Source: Avena insularis
Lineage: Eukaryota; Streptophyta; Magnoliopsida; Poales; Poaceae
Length of the DNA stretch: 64,000 bases
Reading direction: 5' to 3'
NCBI GenBank assembly: GCA_023614405.1
Contig: CM042688.1
Coordinates: 442,174,028 to 442,238,027, forward strand
Positions 20,795 through 31,525 of the stretch are shown in pieces. Both the position numbers and the translations under genes were made by a program. Positions within the stretch are counted from its first letter, which is position 1. Every line of letters starts with the position of its first letter. The notes beneath the pieces are model-generated. The model worked only from the letters and a program-made list of their open reading frames with translations, was not told where the DNA came from and searched no databases.

Positions 20795-21809
20795 TAGAGT
20801 CGTTGCATGTGTGTTCCTTTCCTAAACCACCACTAGACTCGTTGCATGTGTGTTCTTTTCGTAAACCACATGGATCCACCATAGTCATTGCATGTGTGTT
20901 CTTTTCCTAAACCATATAAAGAGTCATTTGATGAGTCTTCATTTCCTAAACCACCACCAGAATCATTGCATGTGTGCTCTTTTCCTAAACCACATGGATC
21001 CACCGTACTCATTTCATGCGTGTTCTTTTCCTAAACCACAACCAGAGTCATTGCATGTGTCTTATTTCACTAAACGACCACTAGAGTCATTGCATGTGTG
21101 TTCTTTTCCAAAACCACTTGGATCCACCAGAGTTATTGCATGTGTGTTCTTTTCCTAAACCACATGGATCCACTAGAGTCATTTAATGTGTGTTGTTTTC
21201 CTAAACCACATGCATCCACTAGAGTCATTTCATGTGTGTTCTTTTCCTAAGCCACCACCAGAGTCATTGCATGCTTGTTCTTTTCCTTAACCACCACTAG
21301 AGTCATTGCATGTGTTTTCTTTTCCTAAACCACATGGATCCACCAGAGTCATTTCATGTGTGTTCTTTTCCTAAACCACCACCAGAGTCATTGTATGTGT
21401 CTTCTTTTCCTAAACCACCACTAGAGTAATTGCATGGGTGTTCCTTTCCTAAGCAACATGGATCCAATAGTGTCGTTGCAAGTGTGTTCTTTTCCTAAAC
21501 CACATAGATCCACCAACGTCATTGCATGTGTGTTCCTTTCCTAAAACACCACCAGAGTCATTGCATGTGTGTTCTTTTCCTAAACCACATGGATGCACCA
21601 GTGTCATTGCATGTGTGTCCTTTTCCTAAAACACATGGATCAACCAGAGTCATTGCATGTCTGTTCCTTTCATAATCCACATGGATCCACCAGAGTCATT
21701 GCATGTGTGTTCGTTTCCTAAAGTACATCAATCCACCTCAATCATTGCATGTGTGTTCTTTTCGTAAACCAGATGGATCCACTAGAGTCATTACATGTGT
21801 GTTCCTTTC
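20795..21809 (+). repeat. Satellite array block II, left part
   Basis: These are the same 46/39-bp units as block I and in the same orientation. The block starts at the truncated LTR and ends at the CTTTC target site of the next element. It continues at 27218. Confidence 0.95.
21805..21809 (+). other. Target-site duplication, left (CTTTC)
   Basis: CTTTC precedes TGTCGGGG and is repeated at 27218-27222 after ...CACGACA. It is part of the satellite core (TCCTTTCCTAAACC), so the interrupted unit reads correctly when the element is removed. Confidence 0.9.
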
Positions 21810-22997
21810 TGTCGGGGGGATGTTCCCCGGGTACCCCAAGACGCCCCAAAACAGGTCAAAAAGGCAAAAACATATAAAAGAATAAAGAAAACAGCACCAG
21901 ATCCAACTCGGGCATGGAGCCTCCGGCCCTCCACGCACCATCGCGCTTCACGCTATTTCCTAGGCCAAGCCCGCCCCACCGGCGGCTCTCGCCACGATCC
22001 ACCCGACCATACTCCTTCTTGCTGCGCTAGTCGCGCCTTTGATCCGGTGGCAAGATGGTTAGGTCGCTAGCTTCAGGCCGGCTGCTTCGCCCGCCTGGCC
22101 ACTCCTTCTCGTTGCCCTGCGTGGCTCCATCCGGATCGCCATCGGCTTCATGGGCCACCTATGGCCGGCTAACTGCTCGCCCTTCTTCAGCCGGCTCGCT
22201 CTGCCATTGGGCAGTTGGGTTCATTGCCGCCTCGCTCGGCTTCGCGGGAGCGGTTACGATCGTCACCATCACCCTTCCCAGGCCGGATCGCCCCCAGCGC
22301 CCCAGCCAGATCGGTCGCCACCGCTTGGGTCAAGCGACGCCAGTTCGCTGGGATCTATCGATCCTAGCCGGCTAGGCCTCCCCCTGTAGTTCGGCTACCC
22401 CAACTGCTGCTGCATCGATCAAGACCAAGGAGATAAGAAGAAGGACAAGCGTACATCGAGAAGACATCGACAAGACCAAGCCCATGCTGCTCACGCATGC
22501 ACTAGTGTTCACTATACCAGATGATGTAGTCAATAGTGTACCTCAATCAGATGACATACTACATAGTACTAGTTAGGCTAGGTGCGCCCTTTGTGTTCCC
22601 TAGGGAGCCAATATAATGCACCAGGGAGGCTCACTTGTGGGCTACGTTCACTTGGAGCTGGACTCCTTTGATCGATCACTCACAGGCACTAGCACTTCCT
22701 GCTAGCTAGCTCGCTCTCTCATAGAGATACACATAGACAGATGGGTTGGTCTCAGTGCATTTAAGGCAGTAGCTAGAGAATACAGCTCAAGAAGCACTTG
22801 TAGTTCGTATATCCCACATAGACAGATCCGGCAGGAGTAGGGGCTTTACCTCACCACGAGGGCCCCGAACCTGGTACTGCGTCATCCGCCACGCCGTCAG
22901 ATCCAATCTCACATGCGGACGCCGTCGATAGCTTCCCTTCTAGTCCCCACACATCTATGTAACCTCCTCGGGTACTTCCGTTCCCAATACAACGACA
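21810..22997 (+). repeat. 5' LTR of the TAT-like element
   Basis: It runs from TGTCGGGGGG to AATACAACGACA. It matches 25981-27217, for example in the AACAGGTCAAAAAGGCAAAA segment, the ATCAAGACCAAGGAGATAAG segment and the GATCCGGCAGGAGTAGGGGC end region. A stretch in the GC-rich middle is shorter than in the 3' copy. Confidence 0.88.
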
Positions 22998-23017
22998 GTT
23001 GCCGCCCATCGTGGGGC
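22998..23017 (+). other. Degenerate TAT-type primer binding site
   Basis: GTTGCCGCCCATCGTGGGGC directly follows the 5' LTR. It differs at a few positions from the TAT-lineage form beginning TTGGCGCCC. Confidence 0.6.
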
Positions 23018-23096
23018 AAAGTACAGCTTCGGCCGGAGTTCCGTCCGCACGGGACCTCTTCATCATCGCCGGCTCCGACGCCGTCTCAAGTTGCTC

Positions 23097-23280
23097 GGGG
23101 CCTCGCCGCCTCCATGCCGTCGTCACCGACTCAGCTTCATCAAGCCTCTCGGGGGCTCGCCGTCGCTGCCGCACCGTCGTCGCCACTGCCATGCTAGGAT
23201 GCCCAGGGGCTCGCCGATGCCACCACGCCGTCATCAACTCCATCTCGTCAAGTCGCACGGGGCTCGGAGGCTCCGTCCGT
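23097..23280 (+). repeat. Imperfect 54-bp tandem repeat, three to four copies
   Basis: GGGGC(C)TCGCCG-like starts occur at 23097, 23151, 23206 and 23259 (spacing 54, 55, 53). Each is followed by a CCGTCGTC or CGTCATC and TCATCAAG-like segment. In one frame it would give about 18-residue repeats, but no gene is supported. Confidence 0.5.
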
Positions 23281-24200
23281 GCCTGGCCGTGGCTTGTGTC
23301 GGTTGTGGCGCCGCCGCACGCCGGCGTACCCGTCTCCAAGCTCTTCGGCGAGCTTCACGAGTCCGCGCCCGTGCACGCCGGCGCCATCCTCGCCGCCCAG
23401 TCCGCGAGCTCCTCGCGTGCCGTACGCAACACGCCCGCAGCAACCTCTCTCACCGTGCCTCCTCGCGTACGGCAGGCCAGCATCACGCCCGCGCGAGCTA
23501 GAGCCAAGCAAAGCACGGAGGCGGCTTCTCCGTATAAATACCACCTGTATACGTACATACTTACGATAGCACCGCCCGCGTGTGCTTGCCGCGCCACTCC
23601 CAGCGAGCTCGACCGCCGGCCTCCGCGCCTCCAACCGTCCTCTCCGGCGAGCCGCGCGCCCTCGCCGCGAGCTCCCCGCCGCGCGTCCACGCGCATCCTC
23701 GCCAACACCTCCGCGCGCATCCGTCTCCGCGCCACGACCGCCCAGCGCCACCGCCGTCTGCGGCCACGCGTCCGTGCACGCCTGTCCGGCGCGTTGCCTC
23801 GAGCGACCGCCCCCGCAGCGAGCTCCCCGTTGCGCGTCCCCGCGCCCGCTCGCCTCCGCGGGCCTGCAGCAGCCGCTCCCGCCGCAAGCTCCTCCCCACC
23901 ACCGCCTTTAGCTCCGCCCGCCCGCCTCCGCCAGGCTTGCACCAGTGCCTCGGTGGGCCTCCCCTGCGGCACCCCGCGCGCCCTCTCCGGCGAGCCGCAG
24001 CCCCGGCGAGCCGCGGTTCTGCCGCCTGCTGCGTTGCCAAGCCGCGCGCCACACGCGCGCCCCTCCACGGGCTCCCCAGCGGAGCTCCCTCCAATTCTCG
24101 CCCCCGCGCTCCGCCCGCGGCGGCCGTGCTCTCCCTTCCCGGCTGCCGCCGCTTGATGCGTCTGGCCGGCTATGCAGCTCCCGACTACGCGCGTGTAGTA
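23281..24200. other. GC-rich interior segment without a recognisable gene
   Basis: The segment is very GC-rich, with long overlapping ORFs in at least four frames on both strands. They are rich in Ala, Arg, Pro and Ser and have no motif I recognise, which is what GC bias alone produces. The plus-frame ORF 22999-24156 starts without a good context and is not called. Confidence 0.6.
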
Positions 24201-24204
24201 CCCA

Positions 24205-24735
24205 GGGAAGAGGAGTCGGGAGGTAGAGAAAAAAAAGAAAGGAAGGGAGAGGAGGAGGTAGGACCGGCTGGAAGGAGACAGGAAAAGTCAAGACGGGAAA
24301 AAAGAAAAAGAAGAGCCAATCCGGCTGAGGAAAAAAGAAAGGGAGGAAAAAAAAGGGGGCGTGACCGGTTGTTTCGATCCGGTTAGAAAAAGAAAGGAAA
24401 AAATCTGGAGAGAAAGAAACAAGACGAGAAAAGAAGGGCTAGCTATGGCTAGCCGGTTAGGGAAAGAAAGATAAAGAAGGAAAGAATAGAAAGAAAAGAG
24501 GGGAGCCGGCTAATAGTGGTAGTCGGCGGGAAAAGAAAGACAGAAAAAGCGAGGAAAAAAGAGAGTTAAAAAAAAGAGAGAGAAGATCCAGCCAGAAAAA
24601 AGAAAGATCCGGCTAAGTTAATCCGGTTGAAAAAATGAGAGGAAAAAAGAAAGAGGAAAAAGTGAGAAGAAAAAATCCGGCTATACTAGTCCGGTTAAGA
24701 GAAAACCGGCTGAGAGAAAAAGGCAAGAAAAATCC
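24205..24735 (+). repeat. Purine-rich low-complexity tract with recurrent CCGG(C/T)T
   Basis: About 530 bp of A/G-rich sequence (GAAAAAAGAAAGG types) is punctuated at irregular intervals of about 10-70 bp by CCGGCTG, CCGGCTA or CCGGTTAG. Examples are near 24263, 24319, 24379, 24451, 24503, 24609, 24676 and 24705. There is no coding sequence. Confidence 0.8.
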
Positions 24736-25968
24736 ATTTCGCGATTGACTACCGTTTCAGTCGCTGATCTCCGTTGTATCCATCCGCTACTCGGTTCACT
24801 GGGATTCCGGCTGAGTCGGGCCAACTCGCGTCTTACCTGTTTGGTTGCGGTTGGGCAGCTAGACCGTTCGGCCCGGGCTGCCAGCTCGGTGCATCTGGCG
24901 TGTTGGCTGTCGTCGGCTAGGAATCGAATCCGGCTACGCCCGTTTGGTTGCCTGTCCGGGCCGAGCCTATCCTATTGAATGCCATTGATTGCTTCTAGCG
25001 ACCACGCTGCAGAATCGCGCCCGACCACGATGGCGGTGCAATGTGGGTGTTTTCCCGACCTCGAGCAACCCTTGAGGACTCGCCAGATGTTGATTTGTTT
25101 TCAGTTTTCAGTTTTCTGGCGCCGGCAACCCCTACCGGGGGCTCGCCGGTTGGCCCGGCCTGCTAAACCTATAAACCGACTGAGTAGTGTGCGATGGTGT
25201 CAGAGGCCCACTCTTTGTCTCAGCTACAGACCGCAACCCGGCTGTCCGGCTAGCAAGAGTAAAAGCCCGAGGCATCCCACATGAAAAACGGCGAAGGGTG
25301 TGACAGATCGGACATTCCGGCCTTGTGCCTAGTTGGTATTTTCCGGCTGCTCAGCCCCTAGTACCGTGTGTAATGTACTGTTAGCTCCCCCTTCGATTCC
25401 GGTTCCAGACCGCAACCCGGCTGGCCGGCAAGGACACAGCATAAACAGCAGAGCGCACGGGAAAGTGACTAAGTATTCAGAGAAGCACGAGCTAGTTTTT
25501 GAAAAATAAAACCGTTATCCGATTGACAGCATGTGTACTAGATGTTGATATACTGACAACCAATTCTGTTTGTTTATTTTGGCACGACTGCACCGAGTCG
25601 GATTTCAAGGGCATTTGATGATTCAAAGCACCTGGCATCGCTAGCTACTTCGAATCTCGAGGGCTACACCCATCGGGTGCGCTCGCGCGCCCCCGGTGTA
25701 ATCAAGTTCTTTGATCCGGCTGAAGGCGTTCAGCCGGATAGCAAGTTCGAGGTGTCGAAAAGGGCAAGAAATAGAAGATTCGAAGCACTGCCTTCGCGGC
25801 CATCTCCAATTTGGGGCTACACCCATGGTGCGCGCGTGCCCGGGGTAGTGTTAACTTCCGGGCTAGAGGTGTCCAGTCGGACGCCGTTCAAGTACTTCAT
25901 CTACAACAACAACGGCAAGTTCTGTGGAGCTCGTGCGAATTTCCCCCTCCGGGTGAAATCAGCGCGCG
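24736..25968 (+). repeat. 3' interior of the TAT-like element with pairs of direct repeats
   Basis: AGACCGCAACCCGGCTG recurs at 25228 and 25407 (179 bp), and GGGCTACACCCAT with a nearby GGTGCGC recurs at 25661 and 25814 (153 bp). Such tandem repeats upstream of the PPT are usual in TAT elements. ORFs here show no domain. Confidence 0.6.
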
Positions 25969-25979
25969 CTCGGGGGCTA
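25969..25979 (+). other. Polypurine tract of the TAT-like element
   Basis: CTCGGGGGCTA ends two bases before the 3' LTR start at 25981. The same motif serves the minus-strand TAT element near 7132. Confidence 0.75.
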
Positions 25980-25980
25980 G

Positions 25981-27217
25981 TGTCGGGGGGACATTCCCCG
26001 GGTACCCGAAAGACACCCCAAAACAGGTCAAAAAGGCAAAAAAAAGATAAAAGAATAAAGAAAACAGCACCGGAGCCAACCTGGGCCGGCTGGAGCTTCC
26101 CAACCGGCCTACCACTGCGCCACCTGCTATTTCCGGCTAGGCCGAGCCCCGCCTGGGCCGGCTCTCGCCCCGGATCCACCCGACCAGCCCTCCTTCCCGG
26201 CTGGGCCGCCCTAGTCGGCCCGTCCGCGTCCTTCGCCCGATCCGGGTGGTAGCACTCTGGTTGGGCTGCTAGCTCGCCCGGCCGGGCCGCTTCCTGGCCC
26301 GCTTGGCCGCTCCTTCTCGTCGCCCCGCCTGGCTCCATCCGGATCGCCACCGGCACCCCCCCCGACTGGGCCACCTTTGGCCGGCTCACCCTTCCTAGGC
26401 CGGCTCCCGCTCTGCCGCTGGGTCGGTTGGCCCGCTCGGCTGCCGCCTTGCTCCATCTCGCAGGAGCGGTTCTAGATTGCCACCATCACGCTTCCCAGGC
26501 CGGATCACCCCCAACGCCCCAGCCAGATTGGTCGCCACCGCTTGGGTCAAGCGACGCCAGTTCGCTGGGATCTGTCGATCCCAGCCGGCTAGGCCTCCCC
26601 CTGTAGTCCGGCTACCCCAGCTGCTGCTACATCGATCAAGACCAAGGAGATAAGAAGAAGGACAAGCGTACATCAAGAATACATCGACAAGACCAAGCCC
26701 ATGCTGCTCACGCATGCACTAGTGTTCACTATACCAGATGATGTAGTCAATAGTGTACCTCAATCAGATGACATACTACATAGTACTTGTTAGGCTAGGT
26801 AGGCCCTTTGTGTTCCCTGGGCAGCCAATATAATGCACCAGGGGCCTCACTTGTGGGCTACGTTCACTTGGAGTTGGACTCCTTTGATCGATCACTCACA
26901 GGCACTAGCACTTCCTGCTAGCTCGCTCGCTCTCTCATAGAGATACACATAGACAGATGGGTTGGACTCAGCGCATTTAAGGCAGTAGCTAGAGAATACA
27001 ACTCAATGAGCACTTGTAGTTTGTATATCCCACATAGACAGATCCGGCAGGAGTAGGGGCTTTACCTCACCACGAGGGCCCCGAACCTGGGTACTTCTTG
27101 CGTCCCGCTACGCTCACTCGTATCCAATCTCGCCTGCGGACGCCATCGATAGCTTCCCTGCTAGTCCCCACACCTCTATCTAACCTCCTCAGGTACTGCC
27201 ATTCCCAATACACGACA
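25981..27217 (+). repeat. 3' LTR of the TAT-like element
   Basis: It runs from TGTCGGGGGG to CCCAATACACGACA and is followed by the CTTTC TSD and satellite. Confidence 0.88.
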
Positions 27218-27222
27218 CTTTC
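27218..27222 (+). other. Target-site duplication, right (CTTTC)
   Basis: It is a copy of 21805-21809. The satellite continues as CTAAACCACATCC. Confidence 0.9.
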
Positions 27223-29199
27223 CTAAACCACATCCAGAGTCACTGCATGTGTCTTCCTTTCCTAAACCACCACTAGAGTCATTGCATGTGTGTTCGTTTC
27301 CTAAACCACATCGATCCACTAGAGTCATTGCACATGTGTTCGTTTCCTAATCCACATGGTTCCACAAGTGTCACTTCATGTGTGTTATTTTCCTAAGCCA
27401 CATGGATCCACCAGAGTCATTGCATGTGTGTTCCTTTCCTAATCCATAATGATCATCTAGAGTCATTGCATGTGTGTTCGTTTCCTAAACCTCATGGATC
27501 ACCTAGAGTCATTTAACTTGTGTTCCCTTCCTAAACCACAATGATTCAGTAGAGTCATTGCATGTGTCTTCATTTCCTAAACCACATGGATCCACCAGAG
27601 TCATTTCATGTGTGTTCTTTTCTTAAACTACCACCAGAGTCATTGCAAGTGTCTTATTTTCCTAAACCACCACTAGAGTCATTGCATTGTTTTCCTTTCC
27701 TAAACGACATGGATCCACCAGAGTCATTGCATGTGTGTTCCTTTCAAAAACCACATGGATCCACCAGAGTCATTGCATGTGCGTTGTTTTCCTAAACCAA
27801 ATGGATCCACTAGAGTCATTTCATGTGTGTTATTTTCCTAAACCACATGCATCCACTAGAGTCATTTCATGTGTGTTCTTTTCCTAAGCCACCACGAGAG
27901 TCATTGCATGTGTGTTCTTTTCCTTAACCACTACTAGAGTCATTTCATCTCTGTTCTTTTCCTAAACCACATGGATCCACTAGAGTCATTCCATGTGTGT
28001 TCTTTTCCTAAACCACCACTAGAGTCATTGTATGTGTATTCTTTTCCTAAACCACCACTAGAGTCATTGCATGTGTGTTCCTTTCCTAAACAACATGGAT
28101 CCACTAGTGTTATTGCAAGTGTGTTCTTTTCCTGAACCACATAATTCCACCAGAGTCATTGCATGTTTGTTCCTTTCCTAAACCACCACCAGAGTCATTG
28201 CATGTGTGTTCTTTTCCTAAACCACATGGATCCACAAGTGTTATTGCATGTGTATTATTTTCCTCAACCACATGGATCCACCAGTCATTGCATGTGTGAT
28301 CCTTTCCTAAACCACATGGATCCACAAGAGTCATTGCATGTGTGTTCCTTTCCTAATCCACATGGATCCACCAGAGTCATTGCATGTGTGTTCCTTTCCT
28401 AAACCACCACTAGAGTCATTGCATGTGTGTTCTTTTCCTAAACCACATGGATCCACTAGAGTCATTGCATGTGTGTTCCTTTTATAAACCACCACCAGAG
28501 TCATTGCATGTTTGTTCCTTTCCTAAACCACCACCAGAGTCATTGCATGTGTGTTCTTTTCCTAAACCACATGGATCCACAAGTGTTATTGCATGTGTAT
28601 TATTTTCCTAAACCACATGGATCCACCAGAGTCATTGCATGTGTGATCCTTTCCTAAACCACATGGATCCAAAAGAGTTATTGCATGTGTGTTCCTTTCC
28701 TAATCCACATGGATCCACCAGAGTCATTGCATGTGTGTTCCTTTCCTAAACCACCACTAGACTCATTCATGTGTGTTCTTTTCCTAAACCACATGGATCC
28801 ACCATAGTCATTGCATGGGTGTTCTTTTCCTAAACCACATCCAAAGTCATTGCATGAGTCTTCATTTCCTAAACCACCACCAGAATCATTGCATGTGTGT
28901 TCTTTTCCTAAACCACATGGATCCACCATACTCATTTCATGTGTGTTCTTTTCCTAAACCACCACCAGAGTCATTACATGTGTCTTATTTTACAAATCCT
29001 CCACTAGTCATTGCATGTGTGTTCCTTTCTAAAACCACTTGGATCCACCAGAGTCATTGCATGTGTGTTGTTTTACTAAACCACATGGATACACTAGAGT
29101 CATTTCATGTGTGTTCTTTTCCTAAACCACAAGCATCCACTAGAGTCATTTCATGTGTGTTCTTTTCATAAGCCACCACCAGAGTCATTGCATGTGTGT

Positions 29200-31525
29200 T
29201 ATTTTCCTTAACCACCACTAAAGTCATTGCATGTGTGTTCTTTTCCTAAACCCCATGGATCCACCAGAGTCATTTCATGTGTGTTCTTTTCCTAAACCAC
29301 CACCAGAGTCATTGTATGTGTCTTATTTTCCTAAACCACCACTAGAGTCATTGCATGTGTGCTCCTTTCCTAAACAACATGGATCCACTAGTTTCATTGC
29401 AGGTGTGTTCTTTTCCTAAACCACATGGATCCACCAGAGTCATTGCATATGTGTTCCTTTCCTAAACCACCACTAGAGTCATTGCATGTGTATTATTTTC
29501 CGAAACCACATGGATCCACCAGTGTCATTGCATGTGTGTTCTTTTCCTAAACCACATGGATCCACCAGAGTCATTGCATGTGTATTCCTTTCCTAAACCA
29601 AATGGATCCACCAGAGTCATTGCATGTTTGTTCCTTTCAGAATCCACATGGGTCCACCTGCGTCATTGCATGTGTGTTCCTTGCCTAAACCACCACTAGT
29701 CTCATAGCATGTTTGTTCTTTTCCTAAACCACATGGATCCACCATAGTCATTGCATGTGCGTTATTTTCTTAAACAACATCCAGAGTCATTGCATGTGTC
29801 TTCATTTCCTAAGCCACCACCAAAATCATTGCATGTGTTTTTTTCCTAAACCACATGGATCCACCATACTCATTTCATGTGTGTTATTTTCCTAAACCAC
29901 CACCAGAGTCATAGCATGTGCCTTATTTTCCTAAACCACCACTAGAGTCATTGCCTGTGTGTTCCTTTCCTAAACCACATGATTCCACCAGAATCATTGC
30001 ATGTGTGTTCTTTTGCTAAACTACATAGATCCACCAGAGTCATTTCATGTGTGTTCTTTTCCTAAACCACCACTAGAGTCATTGCATGTGTGTTCCTTTC
30101 CTATAACATATGGATCCACCAGAGTCATTGCATGTGTGTTCATTTCCTAAACCACATGGATCCACCAGAGTGATTGCATGTGTCTTCGTTTCCTAAACCA
30201 CCATCAAAGTCATTGCATGTGTGTTACCTTCCTAAACCACATGGATCCACAAGATTCATTGCATGCGTGTTCCTTTCCTAAACCTCATGGATCCCCTAGA
30301 GTCATTGCATGTGTGTTCGTTTCCTAAACAACATCAATCCACCACAGTCATTGCATGTGTGTTCTTTTCCTTAACCACCACTAAAGTCATTGCATGTGAG
30401 TTCTTTTCCTAAACCACATGGATCCACCATAGTCATTTCATGTGTGTTCTTTTCCTAAACCACCACCAGAGTCATTGTATGTGTCTTATTTTCCTAAACC
30501 ACCACTAGAGTCATTGCATGTGTGCTCCTTTCCTAAACAACATGGATCCACTAGTGTCATTGCAAGTGTGTTCCTTTCCTAAACCACATGGATCCACCAG
30601 AGTCATTGCATATGTGTTCCTTTCCTAAACCACCACTAGAGTCATTGCATGTGTATTATTTTCTGAAACCACATGGATCCACCAGTGTCATTGCATGTGT
30701 GTTCTTTTCCTAAACCACATGGATCCACCAGAGTCATTGCATGTGTATTCCTTTCCTAAACCAAATCGATCCACCAGAGTCATTGCATGTTTGTTCCTTT
30801 CATAATCCACATGGGTCCACCAGAGTCATTGCATGTGTGTTCCTTTCCTAAACCACCACTAGTCTCATAGCATGTTTGTTCTTTTCCTAAACCACATGGA
30901 TTCACCATAGTCATTGCATGTGCGTTATTTTCTTAAACAACATCCAGAGTCATTGCATGTGTCTTCATTTCCTAAACCACCACCAAAATCATTGCATGTG
31001 TTTTTTTCCTAAACCACATGGATCCACCATACTCATTTCATGTGTGTTATTTTCCTAAACCACCACCAGAGTCATAGCATGTGCCTTATTTTCCTAAACC
31101 ACCACTAGAGTCATTGCATGTGTGTTCCTTTCCAAAACCACATGGATCCACCAGAATCGTTGCATGTGTGTTCTTTTCCTAAACTATAGAGATCCACCAG
31201 AGTCATTTCATGTGTGTTCTTTTCCTAAACCACCACTAGAGTCATTGCATGTGTGTTCCTTTCCTATAACATATGGATCCACCAGAGTCATTGCATGTGT
31301 GTTCCTTTCCTAAACCACATGGATCTACTAGAGTGATTGCATGTGTCTTCCTTTCCTAAACCACCATGAGAGTCATTGCATGTGTGTTAACTTCCTAAAC
31401 CACATGGATCCACAAGATTCATTGCATGTGTGTTCCTTTCCTAAACCTCATGGATCCCCTAGAGTCATTGCATGTGTGTTCGTTTCCTAAATAACATCAA
31501 TCCACCACAGTCATTGCATGTGTGT
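29200..31525 (+). repeat. Tandem duplication of a 1,163-bp higher-order unit
   Basis: The two copies are about 29200-30362 and 30363-31525. Shared private variants lie exactly 1,163 bp apart: TTAACCACCACTAAAG (29208/30371), CATTGCATATGTG (29441/30604), CTCATAGCATGTTTG (29701/30864) and CTATAACATATGG (30101/31264). Confidence 0.85.

Larger units (their letters stand above)
21810..27217 (+). mobile_element. Non-autonomous TAT-like LTR retrotransposon
   Basis: This is a complete element of 5.4 kb with two LTRs (1,188 and 1,237 bp) starting TGTCGGGGGGA and ending ACGACA, and a 5-bp TSD. After the 5' LTR, TTGCCGCCCATCGTGGGGC is close to the TTGGCGCCCACCGTGGGGC sequence I recall at the start of TAT/Retand interiors. 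CTCGGGGGCTAG before the 3' LTR is the TAT PPT. The 2,983-bp interior (22998-25980) has no gag or pol domain that I can see. It must be mobilised by a related autonomous element. The orientation is plus. Confidence 0.88.

Noticed and set aside
22999..24156. 385-codon plus-strand ORF in the TAT-like interior and overlapping ORFs on both strands
   Set aside because: Long overlapping ORFs in many frames follow from very high GC. Composition is Ala/Arg/Pro/Ser-rich, no domain is seen, and gag motifs are absent.
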